From positions 68,593,380 to 68,657,379 of the forward strand of contig BRKX01000002.1 of assembly GCA_026008535.1 (NCBI GenBank): a stretch of 64,000 bases of DNA, written 5' to 3'. Position numbers and translations under genes: made by a program. Shown here in pieces: positions 24,161 to 34,972 of the stretch. The notes under the pieces are model-generated. The model was not told the DNA's origin. It did not search any database and worked only from the letters and a program-made list of their open reading frames with translations. Source of the DNA: Perilla frutescens. Its lineage: Eukaryota > Streptophyta > Magnoliopsida > Lamiales > Lamiaceae. Within the stretch, counting starts at the first letter, position 1. Each line of letters opens with the position of its first letter.

Positions 24161-24850
24161 TTTTGCAATACGCTACTGACTTGAGTGTAATAGTCATTAT
24201 ATCTTGAGTATCGTTGCATATATTTTTCTTTTCTTTTTTTTCTATTATTTTTTGGAGGAAGGGGTGTGGATTTGTTTAGAGATCATTGCATTGAAGGTGC
24301 CAGATATGTTGTTTGTCTAGCACTAGGTGAAAGATTGGAAGGTTGTAATGACCGCACGTGTGAAACACTTTTCGTTCACCTTAGATCATCTGATGCAGGT
24401 GATTTGTTTCCTTGCTGCAGTGACAAAATGCAAAAATTTATTCTGAGATCAAACTCATAAAATGCAGAAGATATTCTGTCTATTTTATTTAAATATAATA
24501 CAGATTCTTTGCGTGACAGAAAATGTGGAAGTTCAAGTTAAACTGATAATTATGTTCATAAATTTTCTTCATACCTCATTCAATGATGATGCAACTGATA
24601 AAACTGTGTGTAGAGTATTAGAGATAGTTTTTTTGCTTTCAGTTTGTATTTCCCTAATTGATTTTCTAACTTCATTTTTTTAGTTTTGCAGTCCATTGGT
24701 CGAAGGAAGTTTCGAGCCATGTACTGTGTCCGTATTGCCCTTACTGGAATAAATGATTTAAGATTTGAAGTTTATAAGTTGGTGCTTGCATTCATGAACA
24801 GGAGGAAGAAGTGATTGAGAATTTTGTATCTATTTGTTGGATACTTGTGG

Positions 24851-25973
24851 TGTTATGGCTTGATATTTGAACAACACTTTGGTATATTTTGATTTGGTGG
24901 TTCGGATTTGTTAGATGTGTGGAGTTTATTATGGTTGAAACATGAAGTTGTTTATAATGTTGGAGATGATTGGATGGGGTAAAATATTGTTCTTGTGTTA
25001 TTTATGGTATGTGTGATGGTGTATGGATGTTTTGGATTATTTATTTTGAATCAATGGAATGGTGGTTGGTATTATTTTATTTTAAATTTTGCATCATTTA
25101 AGATATTATTTTGTGAAATAAATTTTGTATAAAGTATACAGGTTTATGTTGAATTTTGTCCTTTTAATAACTAGTATAACATGTATTGAACAAGACCCAT
25201 ATTTATTTTCAGAGACAATCGCAGTATCATTTGTTAACTCATATAATATCAAATGTTCAATAAAAAAGTAACCATTTATTCCATGTTAAGGTATAATTTG
25301 ATATACGTATTCTGATTTTAAGGAAAGATAAATTTGTTTTCAGAAATGATATTAGTATCATTTGTATAGTTATAAAGTATCACATTTAAAAAAAGTAACA
25401 TTTCATCCTTAAGAGTATCATTTATTCAGCATAAAGGTATCAATTGAAAAATAAAAACGTATCGTTTAAGAATCAAATGTAATATCAGTTTAAGAAGTAA
25501 CTTAAAATGTCAACATGTGTATTTTTGTGCATGATTTTCAATTCAAGAGTTAATTAACTCTTTTAGCTGTTATGAAACATAGACAACATTTTTCATCACA
25601 ACTTAAAATAAATCAAAATAAAAAATTAGTCTTTGAAAATTTCTAATAAAGTTCCCTTGTTTGGCCATTTTTTACATAAAAAAGCAACTTGAACAACCAG
25701 TAAGAGTAGACAAACTAAGAAATCGTGCATAAATGAATGTCTAAGAAATAAAATTACATCATAATAATATTCCAAAATGATAAATTTCTTACTTAATAAA
25801 ATATCATCAATATTTTGATTCAAATTGAACTCTTAAAACATCCCAAGATAAATTTAAAAAAGAGGAATCTTTAATCCAAGAATCTGCAAAGTAAATTTAA
25901 GAAGTGAGTCAGTTAGATAGAAAAAGTAACATTTAATAAGCATGAAAGTATCAATTGTGTTGAAGATAGGTAT
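24851..25973. other. Intergenic GTATCA-rich DNA up to the LTR insertion
   Basis: No gene is supported. The hexamer GTATCA recurs at about 25224, 25352, 25376, 25413, 25437 and 25949, always on the plus strand, and once more just beyond the inserted LTR at 29256. This continues the field that begins near 22240. Confidence 0.5.
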
Positions 25974-27263
25974 TGTAGCGCTCTGATCCTGAAAGATCAT
26001 GAAAATTGACGCCATGGGGGTTGGAGATAAGAAGCGAGAAAGAAAGGGGTAATTTAAGTAACGAAAACCTCAACAGAAGACCCAGAATAATTAAACATGC
26101 TTTATAATAAATTATACTTATTTAAAATACTAAGATCATAGCTCTTAGGATTTAGCAAAAATATCACAAGTGCAGAAGTTCAATTCTTAATAGAATACTA
26201 AGGAGTAGCATAAGTGCGAAAGCTTAATTCACAACATAATATTAACAAAATGAGATAATGGAAAATAGATAAATAACAAAAGCCCATCTCTCAGTCTCGT
26301 CACCTCTACGCTCCAGCCTACTGACCTGAAAATGTTTGAAAAGATTTGGGCTGAGTACTAATGCACTCAATGGGCAAGTTTTTACAATTTGAGTTATGCA
26401 AATTATTTTCTAAGAGTAAGCTATCTGTGTCCATGCAGATAGTGAAACTTAGGAGGTTTAAAAGTTGGAAGCAACCTAAGATCACCAAAATATTTTATCG
26501 TGAAGCGCTTAAGAGTATAAACAGTCACTGCCCGCAACCTGCACTACATTACCAATGCGTAAAGTTGAGTATGACCAAAGTATACCCAATGAGTGTAATC
26601 AAAGAGTGTAACCAATAAGTGTTTCATTTTAATCTCACCGACAAGGATAGGGCATGATGAAGAATGCATGCATATTGTAGCTACTCACATTGACACAATG
26701 CTGGTTTATGAGACTCCGACAACATACAGTAGCACGTAAATATTTAACACAGATAATCACATATGCAATTTTAACAAAGCAGAGTTTAATAACTCGAAAG
26801 ATATAATTTACAAAGATAGTATAGCCCACCCGATAGCTATTAAAGTTGAAGCTTTAACGATTCTTCTAGAAATCCCCTAAGTCCGATGTTCTGGATTTTG
26901 TCCTACACATAAAGACTAAGACTTAGAAGCTTATTGAGGTTATTAACCTATTCTATAATGTAAATACGGATATAAGGGTATAAAGGCAAGTCTATAGAAT
27001 AAGGTCATGAAAAGACGATACTTGGAGATCGAACGGGTAATCCTAACTTTAAGAAGCTATACCCGAGTACTTGATCGAGAGAAATTTATTCTAATCACAT
27101 AGATTAAAATCATATGATTAAATGAATGGTTTAAAAGAAAATAATATCCCAATAAAGTGACACTTATCATATATTTAATTTTAAATTAAATTCTAAAATT
27201 AAACAAAATAGAAAAAGAAATAAATTAAATAAATAAATACATAAATAAAATTGCAGTCAAAAG

Positions 27264-28400
27264 GATTTGAAACCATGACTTTACTATAAAATAATGAAAC
27301 CTTAACCACTATACCAAATGATTTTATGTAACATAAAACAAAGTACTTTAATTAAATAACTTCATGAATGCTTTGAATTAAATACTCAAAACAAGAATTA
27401 AAACACTTCATGAATGCTTTAAATTAAATACTCAAAACAAGAATTAAAACTATATTAAGAGGTTTCGAACCTTGGACCCTTAATCACAATTAAAAGACTA
27501 ACCATTAAGCTAAGACTCATTTTCAAAATTTATAATACATCATTAATAATTTATATAGTCCAGAAAGTTCTTATGATATAAAAAGATTAAAAGAATAAAT
27601 GAGATTTGAACCATAGACCTCTCAAATAGTATTCTGTACTCTAACCACTTAACTAAGTACCATTTTCAAAATTAAATAGATGACATTAATTATATAAGAT
27701 CCGAAATCATCTTAGATTAAAAAAGGATTAAAACTAAATTAAAACTGTGTTAATGGGACTCGAACCCTTAACCTTTCAATTAAAAAATCTAAAACATATC
27801 CATTAGGCTAGATACTATTTTCAAAATTTATAACATGATTTTAATTAATTATAGTTGAAACAGAAGATATTAATTGCAATAACAAGATGTCTAAAAAATC
27901 TAAAACATATCCATTAGGCTAGATACTATTTTCAAAATTTATAACATGATTTTAATTAATTATAGTTGAAACAGAAGATATTAATTGCAATAACAAGATG
28001 TCTAAAAATGGATGCAGTAGGGTTTGAACCTTAAACCTCTTTAATAGAAACATTAATCCCCAATCACTGAACCAAATCCCATTTTCGAAAACAATTCCAA
28101 GATTTTATTTAAATATAATCATAAATATGCCTTATTAATTAAAACAATAATCTACTCCCAAATAAATTCGAACCCTAAATCTTTGTAACAACAAGATTAG
28201 TCCTTAACCATTAATCAAGAAGACCGTGTAATAAATTTTAGCTATGTTTTTTTTCGTTCATTTTTATTTTTATTAAATAATATCATAATTCCATTTTTTA
28301 ATAACTATTAAAAAGAGTGCAAATTAAACTGTCAACGAGAAGGATTGAATAAGAAAAATGCATAACTTATCAATTAGGTTATGATTTAGTTTTAAAGTAT
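27264..28400 (-). repeat. Array of about seven tRNA-like box A/box B cassettes
   Basis: On the minus strand, units spaced roughly 135-260 bp apart (plus-strand positions about 27264, 27464, 27602, 27758, 28018, 28164 and a degenerate one near 28345) each show a box A-like stretch (TAGCTTAATGGTTAG, TAGCCTAATGGATA, TAGTTAAGTGGTTAG) then, about 35-45 bp on, a box B-like stretch (GGTTCGAAACC, GGTTCGAGTCCC, GGTTCAAATC). That is the layout of an internal Pol III promoter. The units between the boxes differ, so they are diverged repeats. They all lie inside the LTR and share its orientation. No unit folds as an obviously intact tRNA by eye, so none is called as a tRNA gene. Confidence 0.6.
27781..28008. 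repeat. Near-perfect 111-bp tandem duplication
   Basis: Positions 27781-27891 are repeated at 27892-28002, with the start of a third repeat for a few bases. I found no difference between the copies by eye. The duplication copies the box A half of one tRNA-like cassette and the spacer after it, but not box B. Confidence 0.9.
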
Positions 28401-29259
28401 AACTTATGCGTTTTAATTAATACGGAAGGATCTATACGAAAAAGTGAAAATAACTAAATAAATAAAAAGTAATAACAAAACAAAGAACAAGAAATACACA
28501 CACACTAGTAACACACGCACACACACACGACAATCATACAAAAATCTAAAACAATTTACATTTTATTTTTTTTCCTTTTCTTTTCTTTTCATTTCAACAA
28601 TCCACCATTTAACCTTAAATTAAAGTAGTCAAGAACACCAAGAACACTTTAAATAAAGTTAAGAAAATTATTTTAAAGAAATAATTTAGAACATCCCGAA
28701 AATCACAATCTACATACTAAAATCGAAAACAAAGTTGAAAAATAAAGAAGTAAATGAAGTATTGATAGGCTAGGGTTTAACCCATTCTTAGATCCGAAAA
28801 TCGGAAGCCTAAACTTCAAAATCTCTTAAAAATATTCAGAGAAAAAGAAAGAGGAGAACAAGGGGAGTCCGAAAATATAATTGCATGCTAAAAATAAGGT
28901 CGTCGGAAAATTATTCCGGCCGGTGGAGATGATGGCGCCGGATGAGAGGGGGAGGTGAGAAGGAGAGAGAAGAAAGGGGAAAGGGGGATGACCTAAAATC
29001 TGAAATGGAGAAAATGAATGATTCATTCATTTATCAGATATGTATTCATGGATAATGGGCTAGGATGGGCCATCCACTACACTGTGCCGAAAATCAAAGG
29101 CTCCAACAATAGATAAGCTTAACTAATTATATTTTTCTAAGGCCCACTTCAAGATGTTGGATTAATTAAAAATATAAACTATACTACTTATTCTAACTAT
29201 AAGATTTGCATTTATAATTAAATTTTGGATGATAAATTTTTTGGGGTATTACAGGTATC

Positions 29260-30302
29260 AACCTGATATCCATCTAAAATAAATGAGGGTTGGGAGTCTT
29301 GGAGCCAAACTCACTCAACTGAGTTGAACCAAACTAAGAAACCATGCAAAACCCCCAATCAGGAAGTGCACATTCGCATGTTAGGCCTCTGTTTATACAT
29401 AGAGAGAAGTCGTTTATACATAGAGAGATCTCGATTTTCACCATAACGATCAAATGTAAGATGCAACGCACATTCGGTAGAGTCCTATTTCAGCCATATC
29501 CTCAAGCTGAAAAGGAGTTTCCACCCACATTCGACATCACCTCCTACCAGATCAACATAACAAATGGAAAAATCGTTCATTAACAATCATTCTTCATCTT
29601 AGTACTATATTCTAAGACGAGGGGCATCTCGAATCTAGAATCCAAGACAAAGCTCAAACTGTACCATTCACAACTGTTTATCCACAATTATTTCCCCCAA
29701 GACTTCCAAATCCCCAACATCAAACTCATTTTCTTTAGAAACTAAATAAAAAGAGAAAAAAAAATCAGATTCAGAGAATTCAAATCTGACCAAAATTCTT
29801 CTTCAACAAACCAGCAAGCAACGCCGCAGAGGATAAATTCCAGCACTAAATTAAATAACACAATGTAAAAAGGATAAAAAAATATTAGCAAATGAAGCAT
29901 GCAGATAAATACACAAGTCCATTAACAGTTGAATTGTCAAAGCAAATCGAGAGAAATACTCGGTCTCCAATGAAAGAGCTGACGGCTAGGCGGAGGGCAT
30001 AGTTGGTTTGGTGACGAGAGATGTGCCGGCGATTGCAAGGAGCGATGGAGAATCGGCCGCAAAGTGGAGTTCCATTGATCAGGTAGTCAAAGTTGGACGG
30101 CCGCTGTAGTCGATCGATTTCTACAATTAATTTCAATGTAATGTTCGGGCTCTGGCAACCTAATAGATTTCTTGAGGCCGAAGAAAAAAGTTGAAAATAA
30201 TGAGATTAACGTGTGTGTGGAAAATCGAGTATGTTGCTAGCTTGACTAATCAAAATTCTCATGCCCTGCTTCACTCCCTCGCTTCACCTATATAGATAGA
30301 AT
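29260..30302. other. Region between the two LTR elements; uncalled minus-strand frame
   Basis: An 83-codon frame on the minus strand (29885-30136) has a locally balanced base composition and no low-complexity runs (it includes NYALRLAVSSFIGDRVF), but I recognise no family and no splice model connects it to anything. It might be a fragment of a gene disrupted by the neighbouring retrotransposon. The rest is AT-rich, with the duplicated phrase TTTATACATAGAGAGA at about 29392 and 29413. Confidence 0.3.
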
Positions 30303-30583
30303 TGTTAACCTCTTTCCCTAAAAATAAGGGATTCTCCCTTATTTCCGGGGTCAGTTACTTATCTCTAACAGGGTTTTGACCGAGTCTCGTCTATTTCTAA
30401 ACGTCTCTTTTTTGATTTGGTCTCCTGGCTATGAGCTTTATAACGGTTTGATCTTTATCCCTTATCTGTCATCAATCCTCTTGACCTCTGACCGTTAGGC
30501 CTCGATGTGCATTTATTAAGCCGCAAGACCCTTGAATGAGTATGGGTTTTATATATTGGGCTTCGATAAAGTAGACCTCTACA
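30303..30583 (-). repeat. 3' LTR of the gypsy element (281 bp)
   Basis: It matches 38174-38452 almost throughout, with scattered substitutions (for example AAGCCGC versus AAGCCCC and GGGTTTT versus GGGCTTT). On the minus strand it starts TGTAGAGGTC and ends GAGGTTAACA. The polypurine tract precedes it. Differences of a few percent between the LTRs imply an insertion of intermediate age. Confidence 0.9.
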
Positions 30584-30742
30584 ATTAGCCCCTCATTACT
30601 TGATGCTCGAAGATCGAGGATCATGTAATGAATATCCTCGTAATACTAAGGAAAAAATCGTAACGTACTCCTGATGAATACTAAAGCCTCAAGCTAGTCT
30701 TTTATTAATAAACAATCTCAATATCGAAGAAAGATTACTCAA

Positions 30743-30932
30743 GACTCCAGACCTGCATAAAGGTCCTGGGGAGTTAAAAATGGGTCGTGAGAGCAGACCT
30801 CGTTAGGCTCCAGACCTGAATAAAGGTCCTGGGGAGTTAAAAAGGGGTCGTGAGAGCAGACCTCGTTAGACTCCAGACCTGAATAAAGGTCCTGGGGAGT
30901 TAAAAAAGGGGTCGTGAGAGCAGACCTCGTTA
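30743..30932. repeat. Three tandem units of 63-64 bp near the 3' LTR
   Basis: Units start at 30743, 30806 and 30869 with GACTCCAGACCTG or GGCTCCAGACCTG and each contain AGGTCCTGGGGAGTTAAA and GAGAGCAGACCTCGTTAG. They are nearly identical, differing mainly in A-run length. They lie in the untranslated region just upstream of the element's 3' LTR. Confidence 0.9.
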
Positions 30933-31478
30933 GACTGAGGGTAAAATAGTCTTTTAAAACTCCTTTTGCCGACTTTTCAACTCCTCCACAATCTTAATCG
31001 CCCGTGCGCGGGATACGCGGCTCAGATTAATTTTACGGGTTTTTTTTTAAAAATAGAAATCTGCCCAAATTGTTCCCTCCTCTCTCTTATTCAAAAACAC
31101 GAAAATTGTAACTCTTCTTGAAGATTTTGCTCAAATCCTCTCTGATTGTCGTGTGTTTCTATCTTCCCGACGTTCAAGATTCCTCATTCTAGTACCGGAT
31201 TCCACACCTCCAGGTTACTCCTCAATCCCCTCTCCGTTTTCTTTAGGAATTTCCAAACTAGGGTTTTATTGCTTAACATAAAGAAATATGATATTTTAGG
31301 CTTGGATTTTTGTGGATTTTCTGCGTGAAATAGACTTAGCGGTGGTTTTGGAATCATTGTGGTTTTGTTTGATAATTTCTGTTGACGGAATTGGGTTAGA
31401 AAAAATGGGGAAAAGCTTTTTAGACATTTCTAGATACTTCTAAGCATATTCTTGAAGATTTGTGTTCCTGTTAGGATC

Positions 31479-32753
31479 ATGAGTATGTCGGGTAGTGATG
31501 ATTCTGATGAGAGGACCCAAAATTGGGGTGACGGGGCTAGGTCAGCCGAGCCAGAGCAATCCTCTGGCTCGGTTTTTGAATCCACGGGGCTTGTTATCCC
31601 TGAGTCCCAGCCTACTGTTATCCCTCGTATTGGGGGAGGATCGATGGTGAGTCGCCTCAAGGCTTCGAAGGTGGCCACCAAGAAACATAAAGGTAAGCCG
31701 AAGAAGCGAAAAACTGAATCCAAGGGCTCTCCTAATTCGAACACAGACTTCAAAGCTGCCGAGGTCGTCCCTCACATAGGAGATGACCTAGTTAAGAAAA
31801 TTACTTATCCAGAGTATTCGGGGCCGGGGGTAGAGGTCCACGTCCCTAGGCCTTCGGATAGAGCCAGCCAACCTCCTCCTAGTTTCACCTCTACCATAAT
31901 CATCGACAAGGGAAGCCTTAGTTCCGAAGAAGGCTTCGAAGGGGTCGACCAGTCTGAAGGTGCCTCTGAGGCCTTTCCTTTTGGATGTTCAGTCCGCGAT
32001 TGCAGATGGCTGTTCTCCTCTAGAGTTTGAGAGGGATGGTTTGGAGGAGCAAACTCGCCTTGCCTTCCAGATGCTGTCGAAGTTTTATTTCCCTCTTTTT
32101 ATCTATATAGATATACATTTTTTTTGTATTCTGTGTTCAGATGGATATTTGACTTTGAGTGGCTTGCTATATCATAGGCCCTCTTCTGCCAATACCAGCT
32201 CCGGAGTCAGGTCTCGGGACATGCTGAGGGCCTTGAGAAGAGGCTGATGGAGCTGTTTGAGGAACAAGAGAGAATCGTCGAGGAAAGGCGTGACTTCGCT
32301 GCTGAGAAGTCAGCCCTACTCGTGGAGCGGGACTCGGCTCGCGCGCTGGCTACCGGGGCCCAGACGCAGCTTGACCGGGCTTTAGATCACCAAGCCCAGC
32401 TCGAGATCTCGAAGGCTTCCCTCGAATCGAAGCTAGCTGCTGCTGAGGCGCGAATAGGGGAGCTCGAAGCCCGGCATGCGACCCTAGACTTCTCCTCATT
32501 GGTTGACTTCGCCAAATTCGAACCTTATAAGGAGCTCTTTTACCAAGAGGGGGGATCTGCTGTGGTCGAGGCCATCAAGGAGAAGATGCCCGATCTCGAC
32601 CTTTCATTCCTTGAGGCCGATGACGAGGCGGAGACTGAGGCGGCCAAGGATTCTACAGATGGGGTTGACGGAGAGAAGAGGGCCGAGGTCGGGGAAGATG
32701 CTGCTAAGACGACCGCTTCAGAGGTCGAGAAGAGAGTAGAGGATCCTCTGTAG
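31479..32753 (+). pseudogene. Antisense extra ORF (aORF) of the Tat element
   Basis: Encoded opposite to gag-pol. The N-terminal part (from ATG 31479, MSMSGSDDSDERTQNW) is Ser/acidic-rich, then basic (KKHKGKPKKRKTESKG). The frame shifts at about 31975, after which DVQSAIADGCSPLEFERDGL continues until about 32073. An intron with GT near 32077 and TAG at about 32176 then separates a C-terminal charged coiled coil (LMELFEEQERIVEERRDFA; ISKASLESKLAAAEARIGEL) with an acidic tail ending at 32753. Proteins of this kind are annotated as putative gypsy-type transposon or plant transposase proteins. Their usual central globular domain is not recognisable here, so this copy is internally deleted as well as frameshifted. 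Function in the family is unknown. Confidence 0.65.
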
Positions 32754-33059
32754 ACCTCTTACAATTCTTTGTAGAAGTTTTAAGGACAGGTTTCAAACAT
32801 CAACTGATATTCTGTATATTTTCTTTCCTGAATGGGAACTTCGTATGATGTTTAATCATTTTTGTGACGTTGTGATGAAACTACGAATATTTTTGGTTTT
32901 CTTCTAAGGATCCGATCTGAAATTAAACAGGGAAAGATTAAGTGTGAGATGTAAGCCCTGTTTATTCAGGTCTTGTCTATGCTTTATCCTTTCGACTTCG
33001 TTTAAAAATAACAATGGGGAGGATCCTTGGATTTCGGGTTTCTTCGTTCACAAAACTGA

Positions 33060-33625
33060 TTTCGAGGCCGACGACTTTCGTAAATTGGGGGACCCTGTGC
33101 TTCCGGTTCTGTTAGTTATTCCGACGCTCAAGTCAGTAAACAAAACATTAAGAATTTTGAAAGAAAAAAATGAGGAGCGGATACATTACTCTTCATTCGT
33201 GAGATTGGCTTTGAGGTTGATGCCTTCTTGACTTTTGCGTGTTGGGAACCCTGTGCTTCGGGTTTTTTCATTCGCGAGATTAGCTTCGAGGTCGATGCCT
33301 TCTTGACTTTTACGTGTTGGGAACCCTGTGCTTCGGGTTCTGTTAGTTACTCCGACGCTCAAGTCAGTAAACAAAACATTAAGAATTTTGAAAGAAAAAA
33401 AATGAGGAGCGGATACATTACTCTTCGTTCGTGAGATTGGCTTCGAGGTCGATGCCTTCTTGACTTTTGCGTGTTGGGAACCCTGTGCTTCGGGTTTTTT
33501 CGTTCGCGAGATTGGCTTCGAGGTCGATGCCTTCTTGACTTTTGCGTGTTGGGAACCTTGTGCTTCGGGTTCTGTTAGTTACTCCGACGCTCAAGTCAGT
33601 CTACAAAACATTAAGAATTTGGAAG
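33060..33625. repeat. Nested tandem repeats downstream of integrase
   Basis: A higher-order unit of about 231-236 bp begins with GTTCTGTTAGTTA(C/T)TCCGACG at about 33107, 33343 and 33574. Inside each are two shorter units of about 75 bp holding GATGCCTTCTTGACTTTTGC and GGGAACCCTGTGCTTCGGGTT. The sequence sits between integrase and the aORF/3' LTR, the hypervariable region known in Tat elements to seed satellite repeats. Confidence 0.9.
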
Positions 33626-33648
33626 AAAAAATGAGGGGTCGAAGAGTT

Positions 33649-34740
33649 TTAGAAATGATACTGTTTTAAATGGATGGCATTCCAGCTGTTGGCTATCGAA
33701 CGTCCTTCTTTAGATCGCAGTTTGTAGGCTCCATTTCCTATGACCTTCTCAATCTCATAGGGGCCTTCCCAATTTGGGGCTAGTTTTTCTGTTCCGACTT
33801 CTTTTGTGTTTTGAAATACCTTCCTTAGCACCCAATCTCCTGCCTTGAACGTTCTTAGTCTTGTGTTCTTATCGAAATGTCTCTTTATTTTCTGTTGGTA
33901 GGTGGATATTTTTATCGCGGCTTTATCTCTGAGTTCGTCTATGGTGTCAAGGTTGACTTCGAGATCGGAGTCGTTACTTCTGCCCGACCACTGAGTTCTT
34001 GCTGACCCTATTTCTACTTCTGCCGGGAGGACCGCTTCCGAACCGTAGGTGAGAGCATAAGGAGTTTCCCCCGTAGCGGTTCGTGCGGTAGTTCGGTAAG
34101 ACCAAAGGACTCCTGTGAGCTGTTCGACCCATTGTCCTTTGTGTTCGGGGAGTCTCTTCTTCAAGGTATTCAATATTATTTTGTTGGTAGCTTCGGCTTG
34201 ACCGTTCGAGGCTGGATATCTTAGTGTAGAGAAAGAGAGTTTGATGTTCCAATGGTGATAAAAGTCTTGGAATTTGGAACTTATAAATTGGGAGCCGTTG
34301 TCGGTGACTATTTCTTTAGGGACTCCGAACCTGCAAATAACATATTTCCATAAAAAATTACATACCTCGGTATCCCTTATTCGTGCGAAGGCTTCTGCCT
34401 CGGCCCATTTGGTGAAGTAATCAGTCACGACCAAAATGAAACATTTCTAATTTGATCCCTTCGGTAGTGGTCCTATGATATCCATTCTCCATTTCATGAA
34501 CGACCAATGTATGGATGCGGTATGTAGGGGTTCTGGTGGCATATGATTCATTTGGACGAACCTTTGACATCCGTCACATTTTTGGTATAGTTTTTAGCGT
34601 CTTCCCTCATAGTTGGCCAGTAAAAATCGGTTGTCAATGCTCGGTTAGCCAGGCTTCTATGACCTGAATGGTTTCCGCATTCGCCGTCGTGGAGCTCGGC
34701 TAGAATATACTTTGCTTGGATCGGACTTAGACATTTCAAG
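33649..34740 (-). pseudogene. Integrase of the gypsy element (broken)
   Basis: The N-terminal zinc-binding part (34548-34740; HDGECGNHSGHRSLANRAL) keeps the paired histidines, but the cysteine pair is replaced (KNVTDVKGSSK) where the frame is damaged. A stop interrupts the linker near 34449. The catalytic core is intact in 33649-34434: first Asp in VVTDYFTKWAEA, second Asp in VTDNGSQF, Glu in NGQAEATNK. It is followed by the C-terminal GPYEIEKVIGNGAYKL region and the end KQYHF. Integrase inserts the cDNA copy into the host genome. The core frame of about 261 codons is one of the longest uninterrupted pieces in the element. Confidence 0.9.
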
Positions 34741-34972
34741 TATGGTCCTGAAAATAACCTTCTGTGTATAAGGATCCAGAAATCATGGCAAATTTTGGAG
34801 CTTTTGCTTGTATTCGTCTTGCTTCGATAGGCTCTTCGGGTAGTTCATTTTTTATTAGGAATCTGCATAAAGGGGTCATCCAGTTTACCTCGATGTCTAT
34901 TGGGAGGACTTCGGGGTTGTCATCTTTTCATACGGCGGGCCATTTGGCGTATAGGATTTGGATGTTTTTGTC

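Larger units (their letters stand above)
21425..24850 (+). other. Putative transcription unit of unknown product
   Basis: Downstream of the telo-box promoter there is a pyrimidine-rich leader and a first possible start at 21490 (MSPAFEAFIHAP before a GT at about 21526). The interval has intron-like T-rich sequence and ends in an exon-like block after TTTTGCAG at about 24691 that reads SIGRRKFRAMYCVRIALTG and ends NRRKK at a stop near 24813. Another exon-like block is about 24257-24400 (CIEGARYVVCLALGERLEG), bounded by GATGCAG|GT. I recognise neither. No single spliced model connects them convincingly, so a non-coding RNA, a decayed gene or a lineage-specific gene are all possible. The introns are full of GTATCA repeats and hold a hAT MITE. 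Confidence 0.3.
25974..29254 (-). mobile_element. 3.28-kb solo LTR-like element, Ty3/gypsy chromovirus type
   Basis: Read on the minus strand it starts TGTAATACCCCAAAAAATTT and ends GGATCAGAGCGCTACA, with TG...CA termini as in Tekay/Del-like chromovirus LTRs. It is flanked by GGTAT on both sides (25969-25973 and 29255-29259), a perfect 5-bp target duplication, and the flanks join into one continuous GTATCA-rich sequence. I see no gag-pol and no second LTR copy inside, so a solo LTR left by LTR-LTR recombination fits best; a short non-autonomous element is the alternative. On the minus strand a pyrimidine-rich stretch near 28900-29000 resembles a leader. Clade assignment comes from terminal motifs and length only. 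Confidence 0.75.

Noticed and set aside
27264..28240. Calling each cassette a tRNA gene
   Set aside because: Box A/B are present, but acceptor and anticodon stems do not pair convincingly by eye, so they are described as tRNA-like repeats only.
27264..28400. CRISPR-like array
   Set aside because: Repeats are diverged and unevenly spaced, and this is plant nuclear DNA; box A/B structure explains them better.
29885..30136. 83-codon minus-strand frame beside the gypsy element
   Set aside because: Composition is plausible for coding, but I recognise no family and no gene model; mentioned in the region entry only.
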